From the NCBI GenBank assembly GCA_903835655.1, contig CAILNT010000118.1, forward strand, positions 1 to 51,714: a stretch of DNA of 51,714 nucleotides, read 5' to 3'. This DNA comes from an uncultured Pseudomonadota bacterium (GTDB taxonomy: Bacteria > Pseudomonadota > Gammaproteobacteria > Burkholderiales > Thiobacillaceae). This document shows positions 23,335-31,470 of the stretch, piece after piece; position 1 is the stretch's first letter, and the number at the start of each line of letters is the position of its first letter. A program made the translations under genes and the position numbers. Under the pieces are notes generated by a model. That model was given only the letters and a program-made list of their open reading frames with translations, was not told the DNA's origin and made no database searches.

Positions 23335-24777
23335 ATGGAAATCGAACTCAAACTCGCGCTCGACCCCGCCCACGCCGTCCGCTTGCGGCGGTATCCCTGG
23401 CTGAAGGGGATCAAGGCCGAGCAACGGGCGCTGCTCAGCCTCTATTTCGACACCCCAGACTTCGCCCTAAGCCGCCGCGGCATCTCCTGGCGGTTGCGTC
23501 GCATCGGTTATCACTGGGTGCAAACGCTGAAAGCCGCGGCCCCCGCGGTGGGCGCCTTGAGCTCACGCCCGGAGTGGGAAACCCAGGTGATGGGCAACAC
23601 CCCGGACCTGGCGGTGCTGGCACCGGAAGCGCGGGCCCGGCTTCAGGGTGTCGACCTCGAAAAACTGGCTCCCGTGTTCGTAACCGAGGTGAAACGCACG
23701 ACCTGGATCGTGACTGTCGGCGAGACAACCATGGAAATCGCCCTGGATCTGGGCGAAGTGCGCGCCGGAGTGGCCTCCGATCCGATCTGCGAAATCGAGC
23801 TGGAGCTGAAGTCCGGCCCGCCGCACGGCTTGTTCGTAGCCGCCTCAAACCTGCTGGAATGGGTGCCGTTGTCCATCGATACGCGCAGCAAGGCCGCCCG
23901 AGGTTACCGATTGGCCGGCGCGGTGAAGGCGGCGCCGGTCAAGGCCAGCTGGCCGAAGCTGGACCCGGCCCAATCCGCGGCCACCGCCTGGACCTCCCTG
24001 GTGGAGACGGCCCTCGGTCAACTGGTGGACAATCTGCCCGGCTTTCTCGAGCAACCGGAGGAGATCGAGTATCTGCATCAGCTCCGGGTCGGGCTGCGCC
24101 GCTTGATGAGCTTGGCGCGCCTGCGCCCGGAAACGGAAGCGGAATGGATCGAGCGCCTGCGCTTGCACATGGCGGTGCTGAACCCGGCGCGCGACTGGGA
24201 TGTATTCCTCCTGGAGACCCTGCCGCACCTGGACCTGCCGCACGACCCGGAATTCCTCGTGCAGGCCGCGGCGATGGCGGCCGACGCACGTCGATCGGCA
24301 CAAACCATGGTGACCGGACGCGACTTCAGCCACACCGTGTTGCAAATCGGCCAGGCACTGCTGACGCCGCCCGATACCGAGCTTGCGACCCTGGACTGGG
24401 CCAGCCAGGTCCTGGCGCGGCGCTGGCGGGTCGTGCTGCGGCGCGCACGGGGAAAGGACGAGTTCGCCCGCCACCGCCTGCGCATCGCCGTGAAGAAGCT
24501 GCGTTATGCCTGTGACGCCCTGGCGACGCTCTACGGCAAGCGGCGCGGCGCCGCCCAGGCGCACCTGGAAGCCTTGCAGGCGAGCCTGGGCGCGCTGAAC
24601 GACCTGGCCGTGGCCGAACGACTCATGCATGCGCTCGCACGCGCCCACCCGGAATGCGCCTTCAGCGCCGGCCGCGTCGCCGGCCTGCTCGGCGCCGCGG
24701 CCCGGCCCGGCTCGCGGCAGCGCATCGCACGCGAACTGGCCGCGATCGAGCCTTTTTGGCACAAACTCGCGCGCTAA
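23335..24777 (+). CDS. CYTH-CHAD domain protein, putative inorganic triphosphatase
   Basis: 480 residues, same layout as E. coli YgiF. The CYTH domain (about 1-205) opens MEIELKLAL, giving the ExExK motif at Glu2, Glu4 and Lys6, and has the tunnel residues YFDTPDFALSRRGISWRLRR and EIELELKSG. It should hydrolyse inorganic triphosphate. The CHAD domain (about 225-480) is helical with conserved His and basic residues (YLHQLRVGLRRL, FARHRLRIAVKKLRYACD) that bind polyphosphate. ATG 23335 is chosen because family members begin MEIELK; the frame is open 14 codons further. Divergent pairing with ppk1 supports a polyphosphate-linked role. Confidence 0.9.
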   Translation: MEIELKLALDPAHAVRLRRYPWLKGIKAEQRALLSLYFDTPDFALSRRGISWRLRRIGYHWVQTLKAAAPAVGALSSRPEWETQVMGNTPDLAVLAPEARARLQGVDLEKLAPVFVTEVKRTTWIVTVGETTMEIALDLGEVRAGVASDPICEIELELKSGPPHGLFVAASNLLEWVPLSIDTRSKAARGYRLAGAVKAAPVKASWPKLDPAQSAATAWTSLVETALGQLVDNLPGFLEQPEEIEYLHQLRVGLRRLMSLARLRPETEAEWIERLRLHMAVLNPARDWDVFLLETLPHLDLPHDPEFLVQAAAMAADARRSAQTMVTGRDFSHTVLQIGQALLTPPDTELATLDWASQVLARRWRVVLRRARGKDEFARHRLRIAVKKLRYACDALATLYGKRRGAAQAHLEALQASLGALNDLAVAERLMHALARAHPECAFSAGRVAGLLGAAARPGSRQRIARELAAIEPFWHKLAR

Positions 24778-24933
24778 GCGCTATAGAGTGACTTGCGGCA
24801 CAAGCGGCGAGCGCGGATAAAATATATTCTTCACCCCAAACTCAAGTTTTCCGCCCCTGGTTCGTTAACACCCCCACAGCCTCGAGTCCTTACACGCTCG
24901 TACTTTACGAATCCCTGAACAAATGAGGTTGCA

Positions 24934-25299
24934 GTGAAAATCATTTTTCTCGTCGATGACTCCGCCACCGTGCTGATCAGCACCTCCAGCATCCTTGGCA
25001 AGGCCGGTTACCAGGTCGAGAAGGCGGCTTCCGCCGAAGAGGCGATGACCAAGCTCAAGGCCGGTCTGAAACCCGACCTCCTGATCACCGACCTCAACAT
25101 GCCCGGCATGAACGGCATCGAGCTGATCAAGCAGGTTCGCCTGATGCCCGCCTATCGCTTCATGCCCATCCTGCTCCTGACCACAGAGTCGCAGCAATCC
25201 AAACGAGCCGACGCGAAGGCGGCGGGCGCCTCGGGCTGGCTGGTGAAGCCGGCCACGGCGGACGAATTGCTCAGCACGATCAAACTGGTAGTCAAGTGA
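24934..25299 (+). CDS. cheY: CheY-like response regulator
   Basis: 121-residue stand-alone receiver domain. Phosphorylation site Asp53 ([12 protein letters not shown]), acidic pocket Asp8-Asp9 (FLVDDS), switch Thr83-Thr84 (LLLTTESQ) and Lys105 (WLVKPA) are all present. The [23 protein letters not shown] stretch is characteristic of CheY from large chemosensory operons rather than flagellar E. coli-type CheY. The start is GTG, with TGAGG seven bases upstream. It is the first gene of the operon and its stop overlaps the start of the next gene as GTGA. Output target is unknown; no motility genes lie in the window. Confidence 0.9.
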   Translation: MKIIFLVDDSATVLISTSSILGKAGYQVEKAASAEEAMTKLKAGLKPDLLITDLNMPGMNGIELIKQVRLMPAYRFMPILLLTTESQQSKRADAKAAGASGWLVKPATADELLSTIKLVVK

Positions 25300-26582
25300 A
25301 TTCGGGACAATTTACAGACCTGGCCGGCGCCTACCTGAGGCGCGTACTGGCAGTCTCGCTGCCGACCGCGATTCTGGCCTGGTCGACCGTGATGCTGTTC
25401 CATGACGAATACCACGCGTTCATGGCGTCCAGCCTGCACCTCACCCACACCAGCGCCGACGCGCTGGGCACGGTGGTGGTCGTCCTGGCGTCCTTCCTGT
25501 TCCAGCTCCTGCTGTCCTTGAGCTGCTTCCAAAACACCAACCTGGGCATCGCTCGGATCAAGGAAGAGGAAGTTCGCGCCTGCCAGACACAGTGCCGAAG
25601 TACCATGGCGCTCATCTCCAACGAACTCAAGAGTTTCCCCGCCTTCAATCAGGTGATCGCCCGCCAGCTCGCCGGAGTCGCCACCGAGACCGAGGCCGCC
25701 GCCTTGCAGATCATGGAACGCCTGCAAGTTGTCGATACCCTGATCACCGACCTGGAGCAGTATGTCGGCAAGACCACGCAGGAATCCAGCGCGGTGCTGG
25801 CCAGCTCGGAATCCAGGCTCGAGGACAACCGTCGCCTGATCGACTCCATGCAGACGCATATCCAGGCGCGCATAGAATCGGCCCATCAGGAACAGACCCG
25901 GGTCGTCAACGTCGTCAACGAGGCGCGCTCGCTGGAGTCTCTGGTGGACCTGATCAAGCACATCGCTGGCCAGACCAACCTGCTCTCGCTGAACGCCGCC
26001 ATCGAGGCCGCGCGAGCCGGCGAGCAGGGGCGCGGCTTCGCGGTGGTCGCCGACGAGGTGCGCAAGCTCTCCGACCAGACCAGCGAGGCGGTGTCCAGGA
26101 TTCGCGACGGCATACTCACCGTGGCCACCAGCATCGAGAACGAATTCAAGGACAAGCTGGCCGAGGACGCCCGGAACACGGAAACCCTCGCGCTGGAACA
26201 GTTCGCGGCGCAGCTCACCGAGATGGGCAGGAGCTATGCCGAACTGGTCCACCGCGAGGGCGACGTCCTGGATCAAGTCAACCAGGCCAGCTCGTCCCTA
26301 GGCAGGATGTTCATGGAAGTCATGGCCAGCATCCAGTTCCAGGACGTAACCAGGCAGCAGGTCGAGCACGTCATGGGTGCGCTCGACCATCTCGCCAGCC
26401 ACCTAGCCACCCTGGAGCAACAATTGAACAACCCATCCACGCTGGTGGCCTTCAAGCCGTTGGCCCAGCACCTCGAAGAGATGTTCGATGGCTATGTCAT
26501 GGACCGGCAGCGCGACCAACACAACCTGCCCATGGGAACGACAACGTCGTCGGCCTCGGGATCCAGAGTGGAATTATTCTAA
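25296..26582 (+). CDS. Membrane MCP-like protein with CheZ-like phosphatase motif
   Basis: 428 residues. Two membrane segments (about 16-35 and 57-78) anchor a long helical cytoplasmic part; there is no periplasmic sensor or HAMP domain. A receptor signalling hairpin is clear at about 226-262 ([32 protein letters not shown]). Further on, [18 protein letters not shown] (Asp350, Gln354) closely resembles the catalytic helix of CheZ, which has FQDLTGQ with the D-xxx-Q pair that dephosphorylates CheY. The protein ends GSRVELF. GTG start overlaps the cheY stop, so the two are coupled. I infer a receptor-derived CheY phosphatase; no separate cheZ is in the window. An alternative is an ordinary HAMP-less receptor. 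Confidence 0.75.
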   Translation: MNSGQFTDLAGAYLRRVLAVSLPTAILAWSTVMLFHDEYHAFMASSLHLTHTSADALGTVVVVLASFLFQLLLSLSCFQNTNLGIARIKEEEVRACQTQCRSTMALISNELKSFPAFNQVIARQLAGVATETEAAALQIMERLQVVDTLITDLEQYVGKTTQESSAVLASSESRLEDNRRLIDSMQTHIQARIESAHQEQTRVVNVVNEARSLESLVDLIKHIAGQTNLLSLNAAIEAARAGEQGRGFAVVADEVRKLSDQTSEAVSRIRDGILTVATSIENEFKDKLAEDARNTETLALEQFAAQLTEMGRSYAELVHREGDVLDQVNQASSSLGRMFMEVMASIQFQDVTRQQVEHVMGALDHLASHLATLEQQLNNPSTLVAFKPLAQHLEEMFDGYVMDRQRDQHNLPMGTTTSSASGSRVELF

Positions 26583-26644
26583 GTCAAGGCCCACAGCGGG
26601 CAGAACCACCACCACGGTTGCCTCAACAGGGAAGGAATACGATC

Positions 26645-26956
26645 ATGCAAGAACCTCTCGTCCTTGAGGGCGCGGTCACGATCTACAACGCGCAGGAACT
26701 CAAAGACCGATTGCTTTCCGCAGCGCGCTCCAGCCCGGAATTGCATCTGGATCTCTCCCTGGTGACCGAACTCGATTCCGCCGGCCTGCAACTGCTCTAT
26801 CTGGTCAAACGGGAAGCCACCCGCACCGGGAATGCCTTGCGCATCGTCGCGCACAGCGATGCGGTGCGCGAAGTGTTCGACCTGTGCAACCTGAATGCCT
26901 ATTTCGGCGACCCCACGCTCATTCCGGCGCAAGAACCCAGCCGTCAGGCCGCGTGA
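26645..26956 (+). CDS. STAS-domain protein of the chemosensory operon
   Basis: 103 residues forming a single STAS domain (anti-sigma-factor antagonist fold). TELDSAGLQLLYLVKR holds the conserved Asp44-Ser45; the Ser is the residue phosphorylated in SpoIIAA-type proteins. No partner serine kinase or PP2C phosphatase gene is in the window. It starts at ATG 26645 with GGAAGG upstream and sits between the CheZ-like receptor and cheA, so it likely interacts with the chemosensory machinery. STAS proteins in such operons are known in related bacteria but their role is unclear to me. Confidence 0.8.
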   Translation: MQEPLVLEGAVTIYNAQELKDRLLSAARSSPELHLDLSLVTELDSAGLQLLYLVKREATRTGNALRIVAHSDAVREVFDLCNLNAYFGDPTLIPAQEPSRQAA

Positions 26957-26988
26957 CCCTGAAGCCCAATGTGACCCTAAAGCCCAAT
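26953..26988 (+). repeat. Tandem 18-bp duplication before cheA
   Basis: GTGACCCTGAAGCCCAAT is repeated directly with one mismatch (GTGACCCTAAAGCCCAAT). The first copy contains the STAS stop codon. It lengthens the space to the cheA ribosome site AGGAG at 26992-26996 and looks like a recent slippage event. Confidence 0.8.
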
Positions 26989-27002
26989 CCCAGGAGATTC
27001 CC

Positions 27003-29165
27003 ATGGATGAGCTAAGACAAGCCTATATCGCGGAGAGCCAGGAGCTGCTCTCCAGCCTCGATGAGAATTTGCTGCTGCTGGAACAGAACCCGGCGGACAG
27101 CAGCGCACTCAACGCGGTGTTCCGCGCCGCCCACACCATCAAGGGCGGGGCCGGCATCATCGAATGCGACTACATCGTCGAATTCACCCATGTCGTGGAG
27201 AACGCCCTGGACGGCGCCCGCGACGGCCATATCAAGGTCGACGCCGCGCTGATCCAGTTGCTGCTCGCCAGCGGCGACCAGATCGCGCGCCTGCTCGAAT
27301 TCGCGGGCGACCCCGAGGCGCGCCCGGATGCGGAAACCCTGGCTCGGGGCGAGGAATTGCTGGCGGGCCTGCGAGTCCACTCCGGAGAGAAGGCGCACAG
27401 TCCTCTGGCGGCGGCTCCGGACAGCCAGGTCGAGAGCAGCGGCGGCGGCATGGTCGGCCACGATTGCTGGCACATTTCCATCCGCTTCGGCCAGAACGTC
27501 CTGCGCGAAGGCATGGACCCCCTGTCCTTCCTGCGCTACCTCGCCGGTTTCGGCGAGATCGCCCACCTCGCCACCCTGCTCGACACCCTGCCGGATGCGG
27601 AGGCCATGGACCCGGAATCGTGTTACCTGGGCTTCGAGATCGACTTTCGCGCCGAGACCAGCAAGGAGAAGATCGAGCGCGTGTTCGACTTCGTGCGCGA
27701 CTCCTGCGTATTGCACATCCTGCCGCCCTACAGCCATCTATCCCAATACGTCGAACTGATCATGTCGCTGCCGGAGAACGCCATGCGCCTGGGCGAGATC
27801 CTGGCCCAGGCCGGCGCGATCACCCAGGTCGAACTGCTCGCCGCGCTGAACGCGCAGCACGCCCCGGACCACGCCACCGCTCCATTGGGAGAAATCCTGG
27901 TGGAGCAGCATGTGGTGCAAAAAGAGCTGGTCGATGCCGCCGTGGTCAAGCAGGCGCAGATCAGCGACAAGAAGGCCCAGGACGCCAAACTCATCCGCGT
28001 CCACGCCGACAAGCTCGATCAACTCATCAACCTGGTGGGTGAACTGGTCATCGCCGGCGCTTCCGCCGCCCTGCTGGCGCAGAAGGCCAAGGACGAGGCC
28101 ATGTTCGAGGCCACCTCCACCATCTCCCGGCTGGTCGATGAAATCCGCGACGGCGCGCTGCGGCTGCGCATGGTGCAGATCGGCGAGACCTTCAACCGCT
28201 TCCATCGCGTGGTGCGCGACGTCTCGCGCGACATCGGCAAGGACATCGAACTGGTCATCACCGGTGGCGAGGCCGAACTCGACAAGACCGTGGTGGAGAA
28301 GATCAGCGACCCGCTCACCCACATGGTGCGCAACGCCATCGACCACGGCATCGAATCCGCCGAGGTGCGGGCGGCCGCCGGCAAGCCGGTGCGCGGCCGG
28401 GTGCGGCTCAACGCCTATCACGAATCCGGCAACATCGTCATCGAAGTCGCCGACGATGGCGGTGGCCTCAAGCGCGACCGCATCCGAAAAAAGGCGGTGG
28501 ACAAAGGCTTGCTCGGCGCGGATGCGGACCCCTCCGACAGCGAATTGTTCAAGCTGCTGTTCGAGCCCGGGTTTTCCACCGCCGAACAGGTCAGCAACCT
28601 GTCCGGGCGCGGCGTCGGCCTGGACGTGGTGAAGCGCAACATCGAGGCGCTGCGCGGCAGCACCACCATCGAGAGCCAGGAGGGGGTCGGCACCACCATG
28701 GCGATCCGCCTGCCGCTGACCCTGGCCATCATCGACGGCTTCCTCATGGGCGTGGGCAAGTCCGCCTACGTGGTGCCCCTGGACATGGTCGAGGAATGCA
28801 TCGAACTCACCGATGGCAAGAGCCGCGGCGAGGCGCGCAGCAACGTGCTCAATCTGCGTGGTGAGGTACTGCCCTTGATCCGCCTGCGCGAGTACTTCGC
28901 TCTCCCCGGCCACATCGGGCGGCGCGAGAACGTCGTCGTCGTGAAATTCGCGGGCAGCAAGGCGGGCCTGGTGGTGGACGAACTCATGGGGGAATTCCAG
29001 ACCGTGATCAAACCCTTGGGCCAGATATTCACCCATCTGCGCGGCATTTCCGGCTCCACCATCCTGGGCAGCGGCGAGGTGGCCCTGATCCTCGACGTCC
29101 CTTCCCTCATCACCCTGGCAACCGAATCCGAATCGGGCAGAAGGCTTGTCCAGTCTGTTTACTGA
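27003..29165 (+). CDS. cheA: Chemotaxis histidine kinase CheA with MshEN-like linker
   Basis: 720 residues. HPt/P1 domain at 1-105 with the phosphorylated His44 (RAAHTIKGGAG). A P2-like domain follows (about 155-255: HISIRFGQNVLREGMDPLSFL). Next is an unusual linker (262-317) with two 24-residue units, RLGEILAQAGAI...LLAALNAQ and PLGEILVEQHVV...VKQ, that match the MshEN pattern. Dimerisation P3 begins near IRVHADKLDQLINLVGELVI; the kinase domain has HMVRNAIDHGIE (N box), ADDGGGL (G1) and GRGVGLDVVK (G2); the CheW-like P5 domain ends the protein. ATG 27003 has AGGAGATTCCC directly upstream. It phosphorylates CheY and CheB. All catalytic motifs are intact. Confidence 0.95.
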   Translation: MDELRQAYIAESQELLSSLDENLLLLEQNPADSSALNAVFRAAHTIKGGAGIIECDYIVEFTHVVENALDGARDGHIKVDAALIQLLLASGDQIARLLEFAGDPEARPDAETLARGEELLAGLRVHSGEKAHSPLAAAPDSQVESSGGGMVGHDCWHISIRFGQNVLREGMDPLSFLRYLAGFGEIAHLATLLDTLPDAEAMDPESCYLGFEIDFRAETSKEKIERVFDFVRDSCVLHILPPYSHLSQYVELIMSLPENAMRLGEILAQAGAITQVELLAALNAQHAPDHATAPLGEILVEQHVVQKELVDAAVVKQAQISDKKAQDAKLIRVHADKLDQLINLVGELVIAGASAALLAQKAKDEAMFEATSTISRLVDEIRDGALRLRMVQIGETFNRFHRVVRDVSRDIGKDIELVITGGEAELDKTVVEKISDPLTHMVRNAIDHGIESAEVRAAAGKPVRGRVRLNAYHESGNIVIEVADDGGGLKRDRIRKKAVDKGLLGADADPSDSELFKLLFEPGFSTAEQVSNLSGRGVGLDVVKRNIEALRGSTTIESQEGVGTTMAIRLPLTLAIIDGFLMGVGKSAYVVPLDMVEECIELTDGKSRGEARSNVLNLRGEVLPLIRLREYFALPGHIGRRENVVVVKFAGSKAGLVVDELMGEFQTVIKPLGQIFTHLRGISGSTILGSGEVALILDVPSLITLATESESGRRLVQSVY

Positions 29166-29183
29166 TAGATCAAGGAGATCAAC

Positions 29184-30779
29184 ATGTTCAAGAACCTGAA
29201 AGTCGGCCTGAAACTCGCCATCGGCTTCGGTGTGGTCGTGGCACTCATGCTGGTCATTTCCCTGGTGAGCGTCTCCCGCGTGAGTGCGCTGGACGGCGAA
29301 ATCAGCGACATGGTCAACGATAAGTTCCCGAAGACGGTCTGGGCCAACGACATCATCGACAACATCAACATCGTCGCCCGTTCCATGCGCAATGCCCTGC
29401 TGATGGAAGATAAGACCAAGCAAGAGAAGGAAATGGAGCGCATCGTCGAGGCGAGGAAAGCCATCCTCGAGGACTTCGAAAAACTCGAGAAGACCGTCAA
29501 GAGCGAGAAAGGCCTGGAGAAGTTCAAGGCGGTCAAGGACGCCCGAGCCGCCTACGTCGGCAGCCAGGACGCCTTCATCAAGCTGATACAGGAGGGTCGG
29601 CAGAAAGAAGCGCGTGATTTCCTGTTTGCCGAGGTGCGGCCGAAGCAACTGGTCTACATCGACGCGGTCAGCAAGCTGATCGCCTTTCAGATCGACTTGA
29701 TGAACAAGGTCGGCGAGGACGCCGACACGCTGGCCAGCAGCACCAGCACCCTGATCCTCTCCCTGCTCGCTGCGGCCCTGGTGCTGGCCACCGCCTCGGC
29801 CTGGCTGGTCACGCGCAGCATAACCAAACCCATCGCCCTCGCGGTGGATCTGGCGCAGCGCATGGCCGAAGGTGACCTCACCGCCACGGTCGAAGTGGAC
29901 AGCAAGGACGAGACCGGGATGCTGCTCCTGGCCATGCAGACCATGGTGGGGCGCTTGTCGCAGATCATCGCCGAAGTGCGCGGCGCCGCGGACAACCTGA
30001 CCAGCGCCTCCGGCCAGGTCTCGGCCACATCGCAATCACTCTCGCAAGGCTCCAGCGAGCAGGCCGCCAGCGTCGAGGAGACCTCGGCCTCGATGGAACA
30101 GATGAGCGCCTCGGTCAACCAGAACACCGAGAACGCCAAGCTCACCGACAACATGGCGCAGAAAGCCTCCAAGGAAGCCGTCGAGGGCGGCGAGGCCGTC
30201 AAGAAGACCGTGGAAGCCATGAAACAGATCGCCGGCAAGATCGGCATCATCGACGACATCGCCTACCAGACCAACATGCTGGCGCTGAATGCCGCCATCG
30301 AAGCCGCCCGCGCTGGAGAGCACGGCAAGGGCTTCGCCGTGGTGGCGGCCGAGGTGCGCAAGCTGGCCGAACGCAGCCAGATCGCCGCGCAAGAGATCGG
30401 CGAACTGGCCGGCGGCAGCGTGAAGATGGCCGAACGCGCCGGCACCCTGCTCGACGAGATCGTCCCCTCGATCCAGAAGACCTCCGACCTGGTGCAGGAG
30501 ATCGCCGCCGGCTCCAGCGAACAATCCTCCGGCATCAATCAGATCAACACCGCCATGAGCCAGCTCTCCCAAACCACGCAGCAGAATGCCAGCGCCTCGG
30601 AAGAGCTCGCCGCCACCGCGGAAGAGATGAACGGCCAGTCGGAACAATTGCAGCAGACCATGGCCTTCTTCAAGCTCTCCGGCATGAGCCAGGGCACGGC
30701 CCCGGTGGCCCGCGCCCAGCCGCGCGCGGTACGGGTCCAGGATGCGAATCCCTCCGAGCGCGATTTCGTGCGCTTCTGA
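29184..30779 (+). CDS. Methyl-accepting chemotaxis protein (4HB type)
   Basis: 531 residues. Membrane segments at about 11-32 and 188-212 bracket a periplasmic four-helix-bundle sensor. HAMP follows (about 212-265, [25 protein letters not shown]), then the cytoplasmic signalling domain with hairpin tip [29 protein letters not shown] precedes ATG 29184. There is no NWETF-type pentapeptide; the protein ends RDFVRF. The signalling half is almost identical at DNA level to the receptor at 31471. It lies between cheA and cheW, so it is probably a receptor for this pathway. Ligand unknown. Confidence 0.92.
   Translation: MFKNLKVGLKLAIGFGVVVALMLVISLVSVSRVSALDGEISDMVNDKFPKTVWANDIIDNINIVARSMRNALLMEDKTKQEKEMERIVEARKAILEDFEKLEKTVKSEKGLEKFKAVKDARAAYVGSQDAFIKLIQEGRQKEARDFLFAEVRPKQLVYIDAVSKLIAFQIDLMNKVGEDADTLASSTSTLILSLLAAALVLATASAWLVTRSITKPIALAVDLAQRMAEGDLTATVEVDSKDETGMLLLAMQTMVGRLSQIIAEVRGAADNLTSASGQVSATSQSLSQGSSEQAASVEETSASMEQMSASVNQNTENAKLTDNMAQKASKEAVEGGEAVKKTVEAMKQIAGKIGIIDDIAYQTNMLALNAAIEAARAGEHGKGFAVVAAEVRKLAERSQIAAQEIGELAGGSVKMAERAGTLLDEIVPSIQKTSDLVQEIAAGSSEQSSGINQINTAMSQLSQTTQQNASASEELAATAEEMNGQSEQLQQTMAFFKLSGMSQGTAPVARAQPRAVRVQDANPSERDFVRF
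29958..30779 (+). repeat. Near-identical MCP signalling-domain sequence, copy 1
   Basis: About 820 bases from TCGCAGATCATC to the stop codon match 32242-33060 with few substitutions and one codon difference near the 3' end. The upstream halves of the two genes are unrelated in sequence. Direct orientation, with cheW between the copies. Confidence 0.85.
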
Positions 30780-30789
30780 GGAGATGACC

Positions 30790-31329
30790 ATGGGCAACCT
30801 CGTCCCTGTGCAAGCCAATGCGCGACCCCAAGCGATCGGTGAGCAGCAGTACCTCACCTTCCTGCTCGGCGGCGAGATGTTCGCCATCGAGATCCTCAAC
30901 GTCCGCGAGATCATCGAATATGGCGCTCTGACCACTGTGCCGATGATGCCGGCGTTCATCCGCGGCGTGATCAACCTGCGCGGCGCCGTCGTGCCGGTGA
31001 TCGACCTGTCGGTGCGCTTCTCCCGTGCGCCGGTGGAAGTCACCCGACGCACCTGCATCATCATCATCGAGATCGACAATGCCGGCGAGCGTCAGGACAT
31101 CGGCGTGGTGGTCGACAGCGTCTCCGAGGTACTGGACATCCCCGGCAACATGATCGAGCCGCCACCGTCCTTCGGCGCCCGGATACGCACCGATTTCATC
31201 CAGGGCATGGGCAAGGTGAACGAGCGTTTCGTCATCATCCTGAACGTGCACAACGTGCTGTCGGTGGAGGAAATGTCCACGCTCAGCGACATCGGCCGAC
31301 ATCCCGGCGAAGCGGTCGCACTCACCTGA
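30790..31329 (+). CDS. cheW: Chemotaxis coupling protein CheW
   Basis: 179 residues, a single CheW domain that links receptors to CheA. Typical features are QYLTFLLGGEMFAIEILNVREII, the receptor-contact region MPAFIRGVINLRGAVVPVIDL, and DIGVVVDSVSEVLDI. The C-terminus NERFVIILNVHNVLSVEE is normal. GAGGAG just after the preceding stop favours ATG 30790; ATG 30784 is two codons upstream. It is the only CheW in the window and sits between two receptors with near-identical signalling domains, both of which it should bind. Confidence 0.93.
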   Translation: MGNLVPVQANARPQAIGEQQYLTFLLGGEMFAIEILNVREIIEYGALTTVPMMPAFIRGVINLRGAVVPVIDLSVRFSRAPVEVTRRTCIIIIEIDNAGERQDIGVVVDSVSEVLDIPGNMIEPPPSFGARIRTDFIQGMGKVNERFVIILNVHNVLSVEEMSTLSDIGRHPGEAVALT

Positions 31330-31377
31330 GGTCACGCTGAAACCAACTTGCCGCGACTCGGAAACCGGCCACACACC

Positions 31378-31397
31378 GGGGCGAATTCATCCGCCCC
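31378..31397. repeat. Short palindromic intergenic repeat
   Basis: GGGGCG-AATTCATC-CGCCCC, followed by TACCC, is a familiar small dispersed palindrome type in Proteobacteria. It lies in the 141-base gap between cheW and the second receptor and could form a hairpin in the mRNA. No T-run follows, so it is not a standard terminator. Confidence 0.5.
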
Positions 31398-31470
31398 TAC
31401 CCGGGTACGCCCACTCCGTGCCGCGTGATCCCCTGAACGCACACCAGATGCAGATACGGAAGGAGCCATC

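Noticed and set aside
24813-24820. GCGGATAA upstream of cheY, close to the sigma-28 -10 box GCCGATAA
   Set aside because: No TAAA-like -35 lies at 15-16 bases upstream, so a flagellar-type promoter is not supported.
27738-30035. 765-codon open frame on the minus strand opposite cheA and a receptor
   Set aside because: It is antisense to two genes with intact motifs and is open only because of high GC at codon third positions; its translation is low-complexity Asp/His/Gly-rich.
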